Below the pieces are notes generated by a model. That model was not told where the DNA came from and made no database searches. It saw only the letters and a program-made list of their open reading frames with translations. From Bacteroidota bacterium (lineage in GTDB: Bacteria; Bacteroidota; Bacteroidia; Chitinophagales; Chitinophagaceae), in the NCBI GenBank assembly GCA_018267615.1, contig JAFDYD010000014.1:1-64000 (forward strand): DNA of 64,000 nt, in the 5' to 3' direction. Each line of letters opens with the position of its first letter. The first letter of the stretch is position 1. This document shows, one piece after another, positions 55,044 through 62,837 of this stretch. The translations under genes were made by a program, and so were the position numbers.

Positions 55044-55473
55044 CTAAGATAAGGTAGATAAGGTAGGAATTTGAACGGCTTAAATAAAAGGAAGGGGAGT
55101 AGGAATACCCCCCTTTTTAACCCCTAAACCCTAAACCGTAGAAAAGATTTATTCATGTAACCGAATGAAATATTATTAGACTATTGCAATCATTTTTTCA
55201 ATAAAAGTCAGCTCGACCGACCGTTTTTTTGCAAAGAACTTGTATTCAATGGCTTAAAAAAAATTTCAATCAAACGGTCAACTACTAAATAAAAACAGAA
55301 ATTATGCCAAAACAGGGGAATGTGGATAAAAGCAAATCTATATTTAGGTAATTGTTAAAGTTTTGAATAAATTTTAACATAATTTCTATTCTCAAAAATT
55401 TTCTTCTAAATGAAATCATTTAGTCTATTGAAAAGATAGATTTATAATATTCTATTAAGCTGCAATTTTCCCT

Positions 55474-55481
55474 TAATTTTG
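55474..55481 (+). promoter_or_regulatory. Candidate ileS -7 element
   Basis: TAATTTTG, followed by CACCC, fits TAnnTTTG 35 nt before the ATG at 55516. No convincing -33 TTTG. Confidence 0.55.
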
Positions 55482-55515
55482 CACCCATTTTTTACCCTAC
55501 TATTTACTATTGTTT

Positions 55516-58500
55516 ATGGCATCAAGGTATCGTGAATACCAGCAACTGAATTTGCCATCCATTGGCCAGGAAATTCTGAATAAATGGGAGGCTGAACGCT
55601 CATTCCAGGCCAGCATTGATTTGCGGCAGGGGGCTACTCCTTTTGTTTTTTATGAAGGCCCGCCCAGCGCCAACGGTTTGCCGGGAATTCACCACGTGAT
55701 CAGCCGAACTTTGAAGGATCTTGTTTGCCGGTATAAAACGATGAAAGGTTTCCAGGTGAAAAGAAAAGGTGGATGGGATACTCATGGTTTGCCGGTCGAA
55801 CTCGGGGTTGAGAAAGAACTTGGAATCACAAAAGAAGACATTGGCAAAAAAATCTCTGTTGAAGAGTACAATCAAAAGTGCAGAGAAGCTGTGCTTCGTT
55901 ATAAGGACAAATGGGATGATCTTACAAATAAGATGGGTTATTGGGTTGATCTGAAACATCCTTATATCACTTTTGAAAATAAATACATTGAAACCTTGTG
56001 GTGGATACTGGCCGAGCTTTATAAAAAAGGATTTTTATATGAAAGCGTAAGTATTCAACCCTACTCGCCTGCTGCCGGCACCGGACTGAGCTCGCACGAA
56101 TTAAATCAGCCCGGGACTTACAAGGATGTAAAGGATACGAGTTGTGTCGCGATGTTCAAAGCAGTGAAAAATAAAAACTCTCAATTTTTATTCGATGCTG
56201 CAAAAGATGATGAGGTTTTCTTTTTAGCATGGACAACCACACCATGGACCTTACCATCAAATCTTGGTTTGACAGTTGGTCCGTCGATAGATTATGTCTT
56301 GATAAAAACATTTAATCCATACACCCATCTTCCTGTTCATGTAGTTCTTGCAAAACAATTGGTTGAAAAATATTTTAAGAAAGATGGAGAGAACGAAAAT
56401 CTGGATCAGTATTCCGCAGAATCAAAAATTCTTCCTTGGAAAATTGAGAAAGATTTTAAGGGAAAGGATATCGAAGGTTGTGCGTATGAACAATTGTTGC
56501 CGTTCGAAGCGAATTCTATTGAAAAAATAAATGAAGAAACACCGGGCGCAATTCCTTTTCGCGTGGTCACCGGAGATTTTGTAACAACGGAAGATGGAAC
56601 GGGTATTGTGCATACGGCTCCCGCATTTGGTGCTGACGATTTTAAAGTTGGTAAAAAAAATAATCTCGGTATCCTGATCATGGTTGATAAACAGGGAAAA
56701 TTTATCGACGGTCTTGGCGAATTCAGTAATCGTTATGTAAAGAATTACAAGGATGATCCGAATTATGTAGATGTCAATGTTGACATCTGCGTAAAACTGA
56801 AAAAAGAAAATCGTGCATTCAAAATAGAAAAGTACGAACACAATTATCCGCATTGCTGGCGCACAGATAAACCTGTTTTATATTATCCACTTGACGCATG
56901 GTTCATAAAAACCACCGCTGTCAAAGACCGGATGGTTGCATTGAACAAAACAATTAATTGGAAGCCTGCATCTACCGGTGAAGGACGCTTTGGTAATTGG
57001 CTCGAGAATATGGTTGATTGGAACCTGAGCCGGAGCCGATTTTGGGGAACGCCATTACCGATCTGGAGAACAGAAAATGGAGAAGAAGAAAAATGTATTG
57101 GTTCCATCGATAAGTTGATTGACGAGGCAAAAAAAGCACATGATAAATTTGGTGGCAACATCAATCGCAAATTGCTTGATGCATACGCCAAATCTGCAGA
57201 TAATATCGATCTTCATAAACCGTATGTCGACGAAATCATTTTAGTAAGCGATTCAGGAAAAAAAATGACGCGCATACCTGATTTAATAGATGTTTGGTTT
57301 GATTCGGGAGCAATGCCTTATGCTCAATGGCATTTTCCATTTGAGAATAAAGAAACTTTCAAAGAAAATTTCCCCGCTGATTTTATTGCAGAGGGAGTTG
57401 ATCAAACAAGAGGTTGGTTTTATACGCTGCATGCCATTGCTGCAATGTTGTTCGACAGTGTAGCTTATAAAACCTGCGTGTCGAACGGATTGGTATTGGA
57501 TAAGAATGGAAATAAAATGAGTAAGCGTGTAGGTAATGTAATCGATCCCTTCAAAACAATCGAAAGTTTTGGTGCCGATGCTACCCGCTGGTATCTCATC
57601 ACCAATGCTTCTCCATGGGAAAGCATGAAATTTGACATTGAAGGTATCCGGGAAGTTCAACGCAAATTTTTTGGAACGCTTTATAATATCTACCAGTTTT
57701 TCGCATTGTATGCGAACGTGGATGGATTTTCATTCAAAGAAAAATATATTCCGTTATCGGAACGACCCGAAATAGATCAGTGGATATTATCATCATTGAA
57801 TTCGCTTATCAAAAAAGTTACGGAGAATTTTGATGATTATGAACCGACTATTGCGGGCCGGCTTATTGAAGATTTTGTCGATGCACATTTGAGCAACTGG
57901 TATGTTCGTTTGTGTCGTCGCCGTTTCTGGAAAGGTGAATACGAACATGATAAATTGTGCGCGTATCAGACTTTATATGAATGCCTGGAAAAAATTACAG
58001 GATTGATAGCACCTGTTTCTCCATTCTTTTCGGATTGGTTATTCAACAATCTCAATGAAGTAACCAATCGCAATAGTATAAAATCCGTGCATCATAGCGA
58101 TTTTCCTGTTTCAGTAGCAGAAGCAATCGACATAGCACTCGAAGAAAGAATGCAATTGGCGCAGGATGCCTCTTCCCTGATATTATCATTGAGAAAGAAA
58201 GCAAATATCAAGGTTCGTCAGCCTTTGCAGAAAGTTCTGATACCCGTTTTAAATCCATTGATGAAAGAGCAGTTGGTTAAAGTCGAGGATTTAATAAAGA
58301 CAGAAGTGAATGTAAAAGAAATCAAATACCTAACGGATACCGATGGGTTCATCAAGAAAAAAATCAAACCGAATTTTATTGCACTTGGCAAGAAACTCGG
58401 TGCAAAAATGAAACTGGTATCTGCAGCTTTGAATAATTTTAGTCAGACCGATATTGCAAAACTTGAAAATGAAGGCCATTATAATTTGCTGATTGGAGAC

Positions 58501-58878
58501 GAACACTTAATATTACAAATCGATGAAGTAGAAATTGCCAGTGAAGATATTCCGGGTTGGACTGTAGCCAATAAAGGTGTGCTAACTGTGGCCTTGGACA
58601 TAAATGTTACGCCGGAATTGGAGAATGAAGGCAATGCAAGGGAACTGGTAAACAGGATACAAAAGATTCGCAAGGATAATGGTTATGAGCTTACCGACAG
58701 AATTCTTGTAAAAATCGCTGAAGCCGCGACCCTGAAGGATTCTATAACGCAATTTAATCACTATATTTGCGCCGAAATTTTGGCAGATAAATTAGAATTG
58801 GTATCCGAAATTGCCAATGGCACTGAAATTGAAGTGAATGATGTTCCCTTAAAAGTCTTTGTCACAAAAAAAGCCTAA
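55516..58878 (+). CDS. ileS: Isoleucine--tRNA ligase, IleRS2 type with GxHH motif
   Basis: Charges tRNA-Ile and edits Val-tRNA-Ile. The 1120 residues exceed the bacterial IleRS1 size and fit the eukaryote-like IleRS2 clade. The ATP signature is GPPSANGLPGIHH, so the HxGH tetrad is replaced by G57-I58-H59-H60 (GxHH), and the second signature is KMSKR at residues 667-671. The CP1 editing domain (WTTTPWTLPSNLGLTVGP; GTGIVHTAPAFGADD) is intact. A TTG two codons upstream is possible but ATG is preferred. It is followed 4 nt later by the DksA-like gene. Confidence 0.96.
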   Translation: MASRYREYQQLNLPSIGQEILNKWEAERSFQASIDLRQGATPFVFYEGPPSANGLPGIHHVISRTLKDLVCRYKTMKGFQVKRKGGWDTHGLPVELGVEKELGITKEDIGKKISVEEYNQKCREAVLRYKDKWDDLTNKMGYWVDLKHPYITFENKYIETLWWILAELYKKGFLYESVSIQPYSPAAGTGLSSHELNQPGTYKDVKDTSCVAMFKAVKNKNSQFLFDAAKDDEVFFLAWTTTPWTLPSNLGLTVGPSIDYVLIKTFNPYTHLPVHVVLAKQLVEKYFKKDGENENLDQYSAESKILPWKIEKDFKGKDIEGCAYEQLLPFEANSIEKINEETPGAIPFRVVTGDFVTTEDGTGIVHTAPAFGADDFKVGKKNNLGILIMVDKQGKFIDGLGEFSNRYVKNYKDDPNYVDVNVDICVKLKKENRAFKIEKYEHNYPHCWRTDKPVLYYPLDAWFIKTTAVKDRMVALNKTINWKPASTGEGRFGNWLENMVDWNLSRSRFWGTPLPIWRTENGEEEKCIGSIDKLIDEAKKAHDKFGGNINRKLLDAYAKSADNIDLHKPYVDEIILVSDSGKKMTRIPDLIDVWFDSGAMPYAQWHFPFENKETFKENFPADFIAEGVDQTRGWFYTLHAIAAMLFDSVAYKTCVSNGLVLDKNGNKMSKRVGNVIDPFKTIESFGADATRWYLITNASPWESMKFDIEGIREVQRKFFGTLYNIYQFFALYANVDGFSFKEKYIPLSERPEIDQWILSSLNSLIKKVTENFDDYEPTIAGRLIEDFVDAHLSNWYVRLCRRRFWKGEYEHDKLCAYQTLYECLEKITGLIAPVSPFFSDWLFNNLNEVTNRNSIKSVHHSDFPVSVAEAIDIALEERMQLAQDASSLILSLRKKANIKVRQPLQKVLIPVLNPLMKEQLVKVEDLIKTEVNVKEIKYLTDTDGFIKKKIKPNFIALGKKLGAKMKLVSAALNNFSQTDIAKLENEGHYNLLIGDEHLILQIDEVEIASEDIPGWTVANKGVLTVALDINVTPELENEGNARELVNRIQKIRKDNGYELTDRILVKIAEAATLKDSITQFNHYICAEILADKLELVSEIANGTEIEVNDVPLKVFVTKKA

Positions 58879-58882
58879 CAGT

Positions 58883-59734
58883 ATGGCATCCAAGAAGAAA
58901 GCGGCGAAACCCGCTAAAAAAACAACAATTAAAAAACCGGTGAAGCCTGCGGCAAAAAAAGCTGCCCCTGCCAAAAAGGTTGCGCCAAAATCCATCAAAA
59001 AAACGATGCCTAAGAAAACAGCTCCGAAACCAGTGGCAAAGAAAGCGGCTCCGGCCAAAAAAGCGCCGGTGGCAAAACATCCGGTTGCGGTGAAAAAACC
59101 AGCAGTTCCGGTCAATGTAAAAGCTCCTGTAGCTGTTGCAAAACACCCGGTAGCTAAAACAGAAGTAAAAAAAGTTGAGCAGAAACACGAAGTGAAGGCC
59201 GCCCCGGCACCTATTGCTAAACAGGAAGTAAAAAAACCGGTGATCCCTGCCAAACCTTCTAAAGTTGTTATACCCGAATTGAAAACAAAAACAGTTCGCA
59301 AATACGAACCAGAATTTACAAAATCAGTTTTAGACACATTTCAACACGAAAATACCGGACCGACTATGAGATATAGTGATGCAGAGCTCTCTGAATTCAA
59401 GGATTTGATCATGAAAAAATTGGATGCTGCAAAGAAAGAATTGAATTATTTGCAGGGACTGATCACCCGTAAAGATGAAATGGGTGGAGACGATACGGAT
59501 AACCGTTATATGACCATGGAAGATGGTAGCATGAGTATGGAGCGCGAACAGCTCAGCCAGATGGCAAGCCGCCAGATCACTTTCATCGATCATCTTGAAA
59601 AAGCGTTGATGCGCATAGAAAATAAAACATATGGAATTTGTCGCGTTACCGGCAAACTTATCGATAAGGCAAGATTGAAAGCTGTGCCACATGCTACGCT
59701 GAGTATCGAGGCTAAGCAAACAATGAATAAATAA
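58883..59734 (+). CDS. TraR/DksA-like protein with a histone-H1-like N-terminal tail
   Basis: A 283-residue protein in two parts. Residues 1 to about 150 are a Lys/Ala/Pro repeat region (KKAAPAKK, KPVAKKAAPAKKAP, VAKHPV) resembling histone H1 or AlgP tails and likely to bind nucleic acid. Residues about 165-283 form a DksA-like coiled coil (DLIMKKLDAAKKELNYL...REQLSQMASRQITFIDHLEKALMRI) and a finger remnant YGICRVTGKLIDKARL with only one cysteine of the usual four. Bacteroidota DksA-like proteins behind ileS are common; the long tail is the notable part. Probably a transcription factor acting on RNA polymerase or chromatin. Confidence 0.85.
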   Translation: MASKKKAAKPAKKTTIKKPVKPAAKKAAPAKKVAPKSIKKTMPKKTAPKPVAKKAAPAKKAPVAKHPVAVKKPAVPVNVKAPVAVAKHPVAKTEVKKVEQKHEVKAAPAPIAKQEVKKPVIPAKPSKVVIPELKTKTVRKYEPEFTKSVLDTFQHENTGPTMRYSDAELSEFKDLIMKKLDAAKKELNYLQGLITRKDEMGGDDTDNRYMTMEDGSMSMEREQLSQMASRQITFIDHLEKALMRIENKTYGICRVTGKLIDKARLKAVPHATLSIEAKQTMNK

Positions 59735-59757
59735 TTTCCATTCTATTTTTATATTTG

Positions 59758-59790
59758 AAAGGGATTGTCAACGACAATCCCTTTCTTATT
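59758..59790 (+). terminator. Rho-independent terminator of ileS-dksA-like operon
   Basis: AAAGGGATTGTC (59758-59769), 3-nt loop, GACAATCCCTTT (59773-59784), then CTTATTTCT. Perfect 12-bp stem. Confidence 0.88.
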
Positions 59791-59814
59791 TCTGTTCACG
59801 TCTAAATTCATCAT

Positions 59815-60264
59815 ATGCAGTTCCGTTTTGTTTTTATTATCATGGCTCTTTTATTGGGAGCTATCCTTCCTTTGCAGGCAACAATCAATACACGTTTATC
59901 GAAAATAGTTGGAGGGCCGGTTGTGTCTGCATTTGTTTCTTTTTCCGTGGGCACCATCGCGTTGCTTTTATATTTATTAATCACCAGGCAAATTAAATTG
60001 GATACGATCCCTTTCCGCGAATCTTCATGGTGGATGTGGATAGGCGGTTTGCTAGGTGCTTTTTTTGTTGCAGGAATTGTTGTGTTACTACCCCGGTTGG
60101 GTGTAGCATTATCTTTTAGCCTTGTGGTTGCCGGGCAAATGGCAATCGCAATACTTTTCGATCATTATGGATGGATTGGAACAACAGTGAGAGAAATATC
60201 GTTGGGAAAAATTGCAGGTGCAATCTTGTTGATAGCGGGTGTGTTTTTGATAAGGAAATTCTAG
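59815..60264 (+). CDS. Small DMT-type membrane transporter (DUF606/YdcZ family)
   Basis: A 149-residue protein with four to five membrane helices: MALLLGAILPLQATINTRLSK at the start is characteristic of the DUF606 branch of the drug/metabolite transporter superfamily, with GGLLGAFFVAGIVVLLPRLG in the middle. Such half-length proteins act as dimers. Substrate unknown. Its TAG stop provides the first base of the following palindrome. Confidence 0.85.
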   Translation: MQFRFVFIIMALLLGAILPLQATINTRLSKIVGGPVVSAFVSFSVGTIALLLYLLITRQIKLDTIPFRESSWWMWIGGLLGAFFVAGIVVLLPRLGVALSFSLVVAGQMAIAILFDHYGWIGTTVREISLGKIAGAILLIAGVFLIRKF

Positions 60265-60463
60265 TCTGAACCGGGATTTGTGGGATTATTGGGATAGATG
60301 GGAAATGAAAAAAAAATTCAATAATCAATCAATGTTCAACACTCAAGGTGGAAGAAAAAAATTTTTAATTTCAGACTTGAAAATTGAGCATCGATTGCTG
60401 ATTATTGAATGTTTTTTTTCATTTCCCATCTATCCCAATAATCCCACAAATCCCGGTTCAGAC
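60264..60463. repeat. Composite nested inverted repeat filling a convergent gap
   Basis: The outer 52 bp (60264-60315, starting GTCTGAACCGGGATTTGTGG) are exactly complementary to 60412-60463. Inside, a TTGAATATT-family repeat (about 60316-60348 with 60376-60411) continues the pairing imperfectly. Two families otherwise found separately (47821-47960 and 27910-28018) are thus stacked into one structure of about 200 nt, lying exactly between two stop codons (60262-60264 and 60467-60469). Confidence 0.97.
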
Positions 60464-60466
60464 ATT

Positions 60467-62290
60467 TTATTTGATCTCCTGCATATCCACCAGCTTCTTA
60501 TAAAATCCTTTATGTTCTATCAACTGTTCATGCGTTCCTCGCTCAACTATTTTTCCTTTTTGCAATACGATAATTTCATCCGCGTGTCGTATTGTGCTCA
60601 AGCGGTGAGCAATAACGACGCAGGTTCTGTTTTGCATCATGTTGTCGATTGCATCCTGCACCAATCTCTCGCTTTCTGTATCGAGTGAAGAAGTTGCTTC
60701 ATCCAGTATCAGTATCGGTGGATTTTTTAAAACCGCGCGCGCAATCGTTAATCTTTGTCTTTCGCCACCACTTAATTTACTGCCTCTGTCGCCAATATTT
60801 GTTTGATAGAATTCTTCTTTCTGCATAATGAACTCGTGCGCATTAGCAACCTTTGCTGCGTTTTCAATTGCCGCAATATTTTCTTCAGGATTTCCCAAGG
60901 CAATATTATCTGCTATTGAATCATTGAATAAGATAGGTTCTTGCGTTACGATGCTCATCTGGCTGCGCAATGAATGCAAGGAATATTCTCTGATATTGAC
61001 TCCGTCAATCAACAATTCTCCTTTAGTAACGTCATGGAATCGTGGAATCAGATCAGCAAGCGTGGATTTTCCTGCGCCGGATGAACCCACCAAGGCAATT
61101 GTTTTTCCTTTTTTTATGGTAAGATTTATATCATCAAGTATAACCGCATCTTCATACGCAAATGATACATTTTTAAATTCGATGCTGTCAGTAAATGACT
61201 GCAGCATTTTCGGATGAGCTGATTCCTGCACAGTGATCGGCGCGCTCAATATTTCTTCAATGCGTTTGACTGCAGCACTCCCTCTTTGTGCATTGTAAAA
61301 TGCAGTCGACAAAGATTTCGCAGGATTAATGATTTGAGTAAATATGGCGATATACGTAATGAATCCTTCCGGTTGCAATCCGCCTGCATTGTTGCCCAAT
61401 ACCAGTCGTCCGCCAAACCATAAAATGCAACTCAAAACCATCACCCCTAAAAATTCTGACATAGGTGATGCCATATCTCTCCGGAACATCATTTTATTCC
61501 GGATCGTATTCAAATAATTATTCGTTGTGAAAAATTTATTGTGTAAAAATTTTTCTGCATTGAATGCTTTGATAACACGAAGTCCGCTTAATGTTTCATC
61601 GAGTATCGACATCAATGTTCCCAATTGTTCCTGTGCAATGACAGATTGTTTTTTCAGCGAACGGCTCACTCTTCCTATAATGAATCCGGTCAACGGTAAT
61701 AAAATAAACAGAAATAAAGAAAGCGAAGGACTCAGAAAAACAAGAGTGGCCAGGATGATAATAATATTTAATGGATCTTTTATCAATCCTTCCAATGTGC
61801 TCATCACGCTCCACTCGATTTCGTTGGAGTCATTACTCATGCGACTGATGATATCTCCCTTGCGTTGTTCGGTAAAAAAACCAATCGGTAGTTCAAGAAT
61901 TTTTGAATACAAATCGGCTCTCAATCTTGTCATTACTTTATTACGCATTGGGGCAAGCACACGATAAGAGAGATACAAAAAAATATTTTTCAGAAATACA
62001 GAAAAGATGATGATCACGCAAATTGCGCCCAGCGCGTACACCTGGCTATGTTCTTTGATAAGGCTGCTCAAAATATATTTTATATAGTCGAGTACGCCGT
62101 TCGCAGAAAAACTAAACGAGGGCTCCACATCTTTTAATTTTTCTTTTCCAAAAAGTAATTGCAGAAAAGGAGCGAGCATCGCAAGCGAAACCAGTGAAAA
62201 CAGGATTGAGAGCAAATTGAAAATGAAATAAAAAACGATGTTTTGTTTTTGGTCCCTTAAATATCTTAGAATAATCGAAAATCGTTTCAT
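60467..62290 (-). CDS. ABC exporter, MsbA-like (fused membrane and ATPase domains)
   Basis: A 607-residue half-transporter acting as a homodimer in the inner membrane, most like lipid A/lipid flippases of the MsbA type. There are six membrane helices (residues about 20-320), then Walker A GSSGAGKST, Q-loop VTQEPILFNDSI, signature LSGGERQR, Walker B ILILDEATSSLD and H-loop VIAHRLST. Multidrug export is the alternative. It is convergent with the DMT gene across the composite palindrome. Confidence 0.92.
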   Translation of the reverse strand: MKRFSIILRYLRDQKQNIVFYFIFNLLSILFSLVSLAMLAPFLQLLFGKEKLKDVEPSFSFSANGVLDYIKYILSSLIKEHSQVYALGAICVIIIFSVFLKNIFLYLSYRVLAPMRNKVMTRLRADLYSKILELPIGFFTEQRKGDIISRMSNDSNEIEWSVMSTLEGLIKDPLNIIIILATLVFLSPSLSLFLFILLPLTGFIIGRVSRSLKKQSVIAQEQLGTLMSILDETLSGLRVIKAFNAEKFLHNKFFTTNNYLNTIRNKMMFRRDMASPMSEFLGVMVLSCILWFGGRLVLGNNAGGLQPEGFITYIAIFTQIINPAKSLSTAFYNAQRGSAAVKRIEEILSAPITVQESAHPKMLQSFTDSIEFKNVSFAYEDAVILDDINLTIKKGKTIALVGSSGAGKSTLADLIPRFHDVTKGELLIDGVNIREYSLHSLRSQMSIVTQEPILFNDSIADNIALGNPEENIAAIENAAKVANAHEFIMQKEEFYQTNIGDRGSKLSGGERQRLTIARAVLKNPPILILDEATSSLDTESERLVQDAIDNMMQNRTCVVIAHRLSTIRHADEIIVLQKGKIVERGTHEQLIEHKGFYKKLVDMQEIK

Positions 62291-62446
62291 TGATTTATTT
62301 ATTCAAGCATATTACAACCGGCGGTTTATGAACGCCGGCATTTGTAATAAAATGCTAATTGCTGATAACTTTTGCCAGGTATTCAAGCCTTGACGGGGTT
62401 TGCAATTGAATAAGGTGTAAATTTACATTGAAAATTGTTAATGATT

Positions 62447-62827
62447 ATGCAAGAAGGAAAACGTCAGAAGCAGGTAGCTGCATTGTTGCATGAAGAATTG
62501 AGTAATGTCTTTCAGCATTTGGGATTAAATATGATTGATGGTGGAATGGTTTCTATTTCGTCGGTAAAAATATCTCCCGATCTTTTCGACGCCAAAATTT
62601 ATCTAAGTTTTTTCAAAGTGCCGGATAGAAAAGCCGCCATGAAAAAAATTGAAGAACGTTCCTGGGAAATAAAAAAAGAACTGGTCAATTCTATCAAACG
62701 TCAATTGCGTAGCATGCCTCAGTTAAGTTTTTTGGTTGACGAATCTTTGGACTATGTCGATAAAATGGAAGCTTTGTTCAAAGAAATAAAAAGCCAGGAA
62801 TTCCCCGGCAATCAGCAAAAGAAATAA
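62447..62827 (+). CDS. rbfA: Ribosome-binding factor A
   Basis: A 126-residue KH-type factor for 16S rRNA 5' end maturation and cold growth. The family pattern is clear: EGKRQKQVAALLHEELSNVF, GGMVSISSVKISPDLFDAKIYLSFF, and SMPQLSFLVDESLDYVDKMEALFKEI. ATG 62447 or 62441 can start it. It is followed immediately by a LolC/E-type permease gene, a frequent Bacteroidota gene pair. Confidence 0.94.
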   Translation: MQEGKRQKQVAALLHEELSNVFQHLGLNMIDGGMVSISSVKISPDLFDAKIYLSFFKVPDRKAAMKKIEERSWEIKKELVNSIKRQLRSMPQLSFLVDESLDYVDKMEALFKEIKSQEFPGNQQKK

Positions 62828-62837
62828 AAAAATATCA

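Larger units (their letters stand above)
54795..55515. other. 721-nt intergenic stretch upstream of ileS
   Basis: It contains a weak palindrome (54798-54868), a strong terminator (54873-54897), a possible gene remnant (to 55043), a GGGG/CCCC-rich piece at about 55096-55127 (GGAAGGGGAGTAGG / TACCCCCC), and the ileS -7 element. From about 55130 to 55470 it is AT-rich with nothing I can name; no T-box or riboswitch motif was recognised. Confidence 0.5.

Noticed and set aside
54795..55515. T-box or riboswitch leader for ileS
   Set aside because: No T-box core (TGGNACCGCG-like) or specifier stem-loop was seen, and T-boxes are not typical of Bacteroidota. The same check on the alaS and serS leaders was negative.
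58849..59337. 162-codon minus-strand frame rich in Gly/Ala/Phe
   Set aside because: Complement of the Lys/Ala/Pro repeat tail of the DksA-like gene; its repetitive composition is a by-product.
60278..60688. 136-codon plus-strand frame downstream of the DMT gene
   Set aside because: Runs through the composite palindrome and then antisense to the ABC exporter; no credible protein.
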